From contig CALALM010000144.1 in NCBI GenBank assembly GCA_937925565.1, positions 1 to 8,656 of the forward strand: DNA of 8,656 nt, read 5' to 3'. Made by a program: the position numbers and the translations under genes. The notes beneath the pieces were generated by a model. It did not search any database and was not told the DNA's origin. It saw only the letters and a list, made by a program, of their open reading frames with translations. Below, one piece after another: positions 7,363 through 8,656 of this stretch. Numbering within the stretch: position 1 is the first letter of the stretch; every line of letters begins with the position of its first letter. This DNA comes from an uncultured Centipeda sp. Lineage in GTDB: Bacteria; Bacillota; Negativicutes; Selenomonadales; Selenomonadaceae.

Positions 7363-7701
7363 CTATTCCATCTCTATATAGTCGACGCGCATCTCGCGCC
7401 CATGCGTGAACTCCATCCCGCCGCCGCAGTCGGGGCAGAGGTAGTCCTGCGGACGCAGGGTGCGCTCCCTGCCGCAGTCATGGCAGCGCCCCGACAGAGG
7501 AATACGGTCCCAAGTCAGGTCTGCCTGCTCCGCGATCGTTCCGCGCACGAGCGAGGAAAAGGCAAGCGTCAGCGCCTCCGTCTCCACCCCCGAGAGCTCC
7601 CCGAGCAGGAGGTGGATGCGCTCGATCCGCTGCGCGTCGTTTGCGCGCGCCTGATCGAGGGCAATGCCGAGGATGCCCTCGGCAATCGCCATCTCGTGCA
7701 T
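7363..7701 (-). CDS. hypA: Hydrogenase maturation nickel metallochaperone HypA
   Basis: HypA carries nickel and docks with HypB and the hydrogenase large subunit. From the ATG at 7701 it has 112 residues, the standard size. It begins MHEMAIAEGI, where His2 together with the N-terminal amine forms the known nickel site. The structural zinc site is two CxxC pairs, Cys73/Cys76 (CHDC) and Cys89/Cys92 (CPDC). AAAGGAGG eight bases before this ATG is one of the strongest ribosome binding sites in the window and supports the start. The frame nevertheless stays open upstream without a stop to another well-supported ATG at 7803, which would give a 146-residue form (see the separate entry). It is the first recognised gene of the hypA-hypB-protease-hypF operon, three bases from hypB. 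Confidence 0.94.
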   Translation of the reverse strand: MHEMAIAEGILGIALDQARANDAQRIERIHLLLGELSGVETEALTLAFSSLVRGTIAEQADLTWDRIPLSGRCHDCGRERTLRPQDYLCPDCGGGMEFTHGREMRVDYIEME

Positions 7702-7803
7702 CTTCGGCTCCTCCTTTCGGACAATGCTCTCTCTGCGCTTTCTCATGCGGCTGTGTATGTGAATCGTGCGCTCTCTGTGCCCGCATCCGCATTCCTTACA
7801 CAT
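7702..7803 (-). other. In-frame 34-codon upstream extension of hypA with a HypB-like CxxCGCGH motif
   Basis: This stretch is open and in frame with hypA. It begins at an ATG (7801-7803) that has GGAG six bases upstream, a normal Shine-Dalgarno arrangement. Its first residues are MCKECGCGHRER, followed by a HIHS segment and a basic, arginine-rich linker leading into the usual HypA start. A CxxCGC motif at residue 2 is known as the high-affinity nickel site at the N-terminus of E. coli-type HypB, not as part of HypA. Translation from 7803 would give a 146-residue HypA whose normal Met1/His2 nickel site is buried inside the chain. Translation from 7701 would give ordinary HypA. It could be a second isoform, a leader that couples translation, or the relic of a separate small metal-binding protein that lost its stop. 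Confidence 0.55.
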
Positions 7804-7885
7804 ATGTTGCTCCAATCTGTTACAACAGCGCAAATCCAAGGAATCGCTGATAAAATGAAGTCCGTCAGATTGGCGTAGATTTTTT

Positions 7886-7941
7886 CGTCCGAACAAGGAG
7901 GCAAACCGGACGCATAGCAAAAGCTATGTGGAGGATTTGCC
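7886..7941. promoter_or_regulatory. Nested inverted repeats in the hyp operon leader
   Basis: The 198 bases between 7804 and 8001 hold no gene I can support. At their centre is a long two-part hairpin. The outer stem pairs GGCAAACC (7900-7907) with GGATTTGCC (7933-7941, one bulged A). The inner stem pairs CGCATAGC (7911-7918) with GCTATGTG (7923-7930, one wobble) around an AAAA loop. A different perfect 6-base pairing, CGTCCG (7886-7891) with CGGACG (7907-7912), uses some of the same bases, so the two folds exclude each other. Neither is followed on the minus strand by a T-run, so a simple intrinsic terminator is unlikely. I see no clear -35/-10 pair for the hyp operon. The element may be regulatory or a dispersed repeat. 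Confidence 0.4.
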
Positions 7942-8001
7942 GACACAGTGCGGGCAAAAAAGATGCGCTAAGATGGCGTGGCTGAATTTATCAGAGCTTC
8001 C

Positions 8002-8328
8002 TTAGCACACGAGAGGAATGACAAAGATCTCCGGTGTTTCATAGGGATGAACAGCTCTGACCGCAGAGAGTGTCTCATCCAAGCGATCCGCTTCCACGCG
8101 CAGTTCGACCTTGAGCTCCTCGGCCTCGCACAGTTCTCCGATGGTTCCCTCATACGGAGAAGCTCCCACAAGCGGCCGCCACGATCCCGTCACACGCGAA
8201 TAGGCAAGACAGCTGTCATAGTTCCCAAGATGTCCCGCATCCACCGATCGCAGCGCATTCCGCAGCTGCGCGAGATGCGTCTCCGGAATAAAGATTTCGA
8301 GCTTTACAGACTTCGTTTGTTCAGACAT
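8002..8328 (-). CDS. Stand-alone YqfO/NIF3-insert (PII-like fold) domain protein, COG3323
   Basis: The product is about 108 residues. The pattern of LEIFIPETHLAQLRNAL near the start, then GHLGNYDSCLAYS, the GSWRPLVGASPY segment and a final HPYETPEIFVIPL, matches the small domain inserted in YqfO/YbgI-type NIF3 proteins. That domain also occurs alone as COG3323 and has a PII/CutA-like ferredoxin fold. Its function is not established. The fold is shared with trimeric regulators and metal-tolerance proteins, but that alone does not assign a role. I chose the ATG at 8328, which has a GGGGGA purine stretch about 8 bases upstream. An ATG at 8343 would add five residues but has only a weak GAG-type site. 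It starts 23 bases after the comM stop, so the two genes are probably co-transcribed. Its link to the hyp genes downstream is only adjacency across a 200-base gap. Confidence 0.8.
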   Translation of the reverse strand: MSEQTKSVKLEIFIPETHLAQLRNALRSVDAGHLGNYDSCLAYSRVTGSWRPLVGASPYEGTIGELCEAEELKVELRVEADRLDETLSAVRAVHPYETPEIFVIPLVC

Positions 8329-8351
8329 GATATGTTCCCCCATTTGTCATC

Positions 8352-8656
8352 TCACTCAATGTTCAGCCCAACATCAGAGCGCAGCTGTATCGCCTCCGCG
8401 ATGTGTATTGCCGTGATGGCAGGGCTTTGCGCCAGATCGGCAATCGTTCGCGCCACCTTGATAATGCGGTCATGGGAGCGTGCCGATAAATTGATTCTGT
8501 GAAACGCAGCCTCAAGCAAACTCTCCGCCTCCCTCTCGAGCCGGCAATACTTCTTGATCATGCTGTGATTCATCTGAGCATTACAAAAGAGCCCATGCTG
8601 ATGCAGTCGCTCCCATTCGATCGTACGTGCCGCCACCACACGCTGGCGAATCGAGG
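8352..8656 (-). CDS. comM: ComM/YifB-family Mg-chelatase-like AAA+ ATPase, C-terminal end only
   Basis: Only the last 100 or so residues lie in the window; the frame is open to the right edge with no start. The visible part is the Mg-chelatase-like C-terminal domain. It has an SIRQRVVAAR segment at the edge, a NAQM...YCRLEREAESLL stretch, and the family's hallmark near the end, LSARSHDRIIKVARTIADL followed by HIAEAIQLR. In other bacteria ComM is a hexameric helicase that promotes branch migration during natural transformation, and YifB homologues are widespread even in species not known to be transformable. The ATPase motifs (Lon-like N-terminal domain, Walker A and B) would lie outside the window and cannot be checked. 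The gene ends in TGA at 8352 and is followed closely by the COG3323 gene. Confidence 0.9.
   Translation of the reverse strand, partial: SIRQRVVAARTIEWERLHQHGLFCNAQMNHSMIKKYCRLEREAESLLEAAFHRINLSARSHDRIIKVARTIADLAQSPAITAIHIAEAIQLRSDVGLNIE

Noticed and set aside
7743..7946. 67-codon minus-strand frame (7946-7743) over the hyp leader
   Set aside because: It is in a different frame from hypA, has no good ribosome binding site, and overlaps both the hairpin element and the better-supported CxxCGCGH extension. It may be open only because of a repeat sequence.
7804..8001. NiCo (czcD-type) riboswitch or FNR-type site upstream of hypA
   Set aside because: I looked because of the nickel and anaerobic context, but found no convincing match to the conserved riboswitch core or to TTGAT-N4-ATCAA.
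7945..8001. Intrinsic terminator after the COG3323 gene
   Set aside because: There is a T6 run on the minus strand (complement of 7956-7961), but the preceding bases do not form a stable stem. Read-through into the hyp operon remains possible.
1..8656. tRNA, rRNA, CRISPR arrays, insertion sequences
   Set aside because: No cloverleaf-like segment, rRNA signature, regularly spaced repeat or transposase was seen; almost all of the window is accounted for by minus-strand genes.

Overview
Every gene I can support lies on the minus strand, so transcription runs from high to low coordinates. The DNA is GC-rich. Most starts have strong AGGAGG-type ribosome binding sites. Galactose metabolism is organised galK-galE-galT with a class II (Firmicutes-type) GalT, and this sits beside a [NiFe]-hydrogenase maturation set. 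Together these suggest a GC-rich, diderm Firmicute of the Negativicutes, with Selenomonas or a close relative as my best guess. That is inference from gene families and style, not from a database match.

Layout from right to left, in the direction of transcription. (1) 8656-8352: the C-terminal end of a ComM/YifB Mg-chelatase-like ATPase, cut by the window edge. (2) 8328-8002: a free-standing PII-like domain protein of the YqfO/NIF3-insert family (COG3323). (3) 8001-7804: a gene-free leader with a long two-part hairpin and a competing alternative stem. (4) 7803-3830: a tight maturation operon, hypA, hypB, an M52 hydrogenase protease and hypF, with gaps of 1 to 16 bases. (5) 3829-3461: a non-coding stretch holding a hairpin-rich element that may be a dispersed repeat, an intrinsic terminator for the hyp operon, and the galK promoter/operator region. 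(6) 3451-1: galK, galE and galT of the Leloir pathway; galT runs off the left edge.

How the genes work together. HypA and HypB deliver nickel. HypF makes the carbamoyl group that becomes the cyanide ligands of the active-site iron, and normally hands it to HypE. The M52 protease trims the hydrogenase large subunit once nickel is in place. hypC, hypD, hypE and the hydrogenase structural genes are not in this window and must be elsewhere if the pathway works. GalK phosphorylates galactose, GalT swaps it onto UDP, and GalE converts UDP-galactose to UDP-glucose.

The most striking observation is just upstream of hypA. The hypA frame stays open for 34 more codons, back to an ATG with its own well-spaced Shine-Dalgarno. 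This extension begins with a CxxCGCGH motif, which is normally the N-terminal nickel-binding motif of HypB. The HypB encoded next door lacks that motif. The window may therefore encode two HypA isoforms, one carrying a metal site borrowed from HypB.
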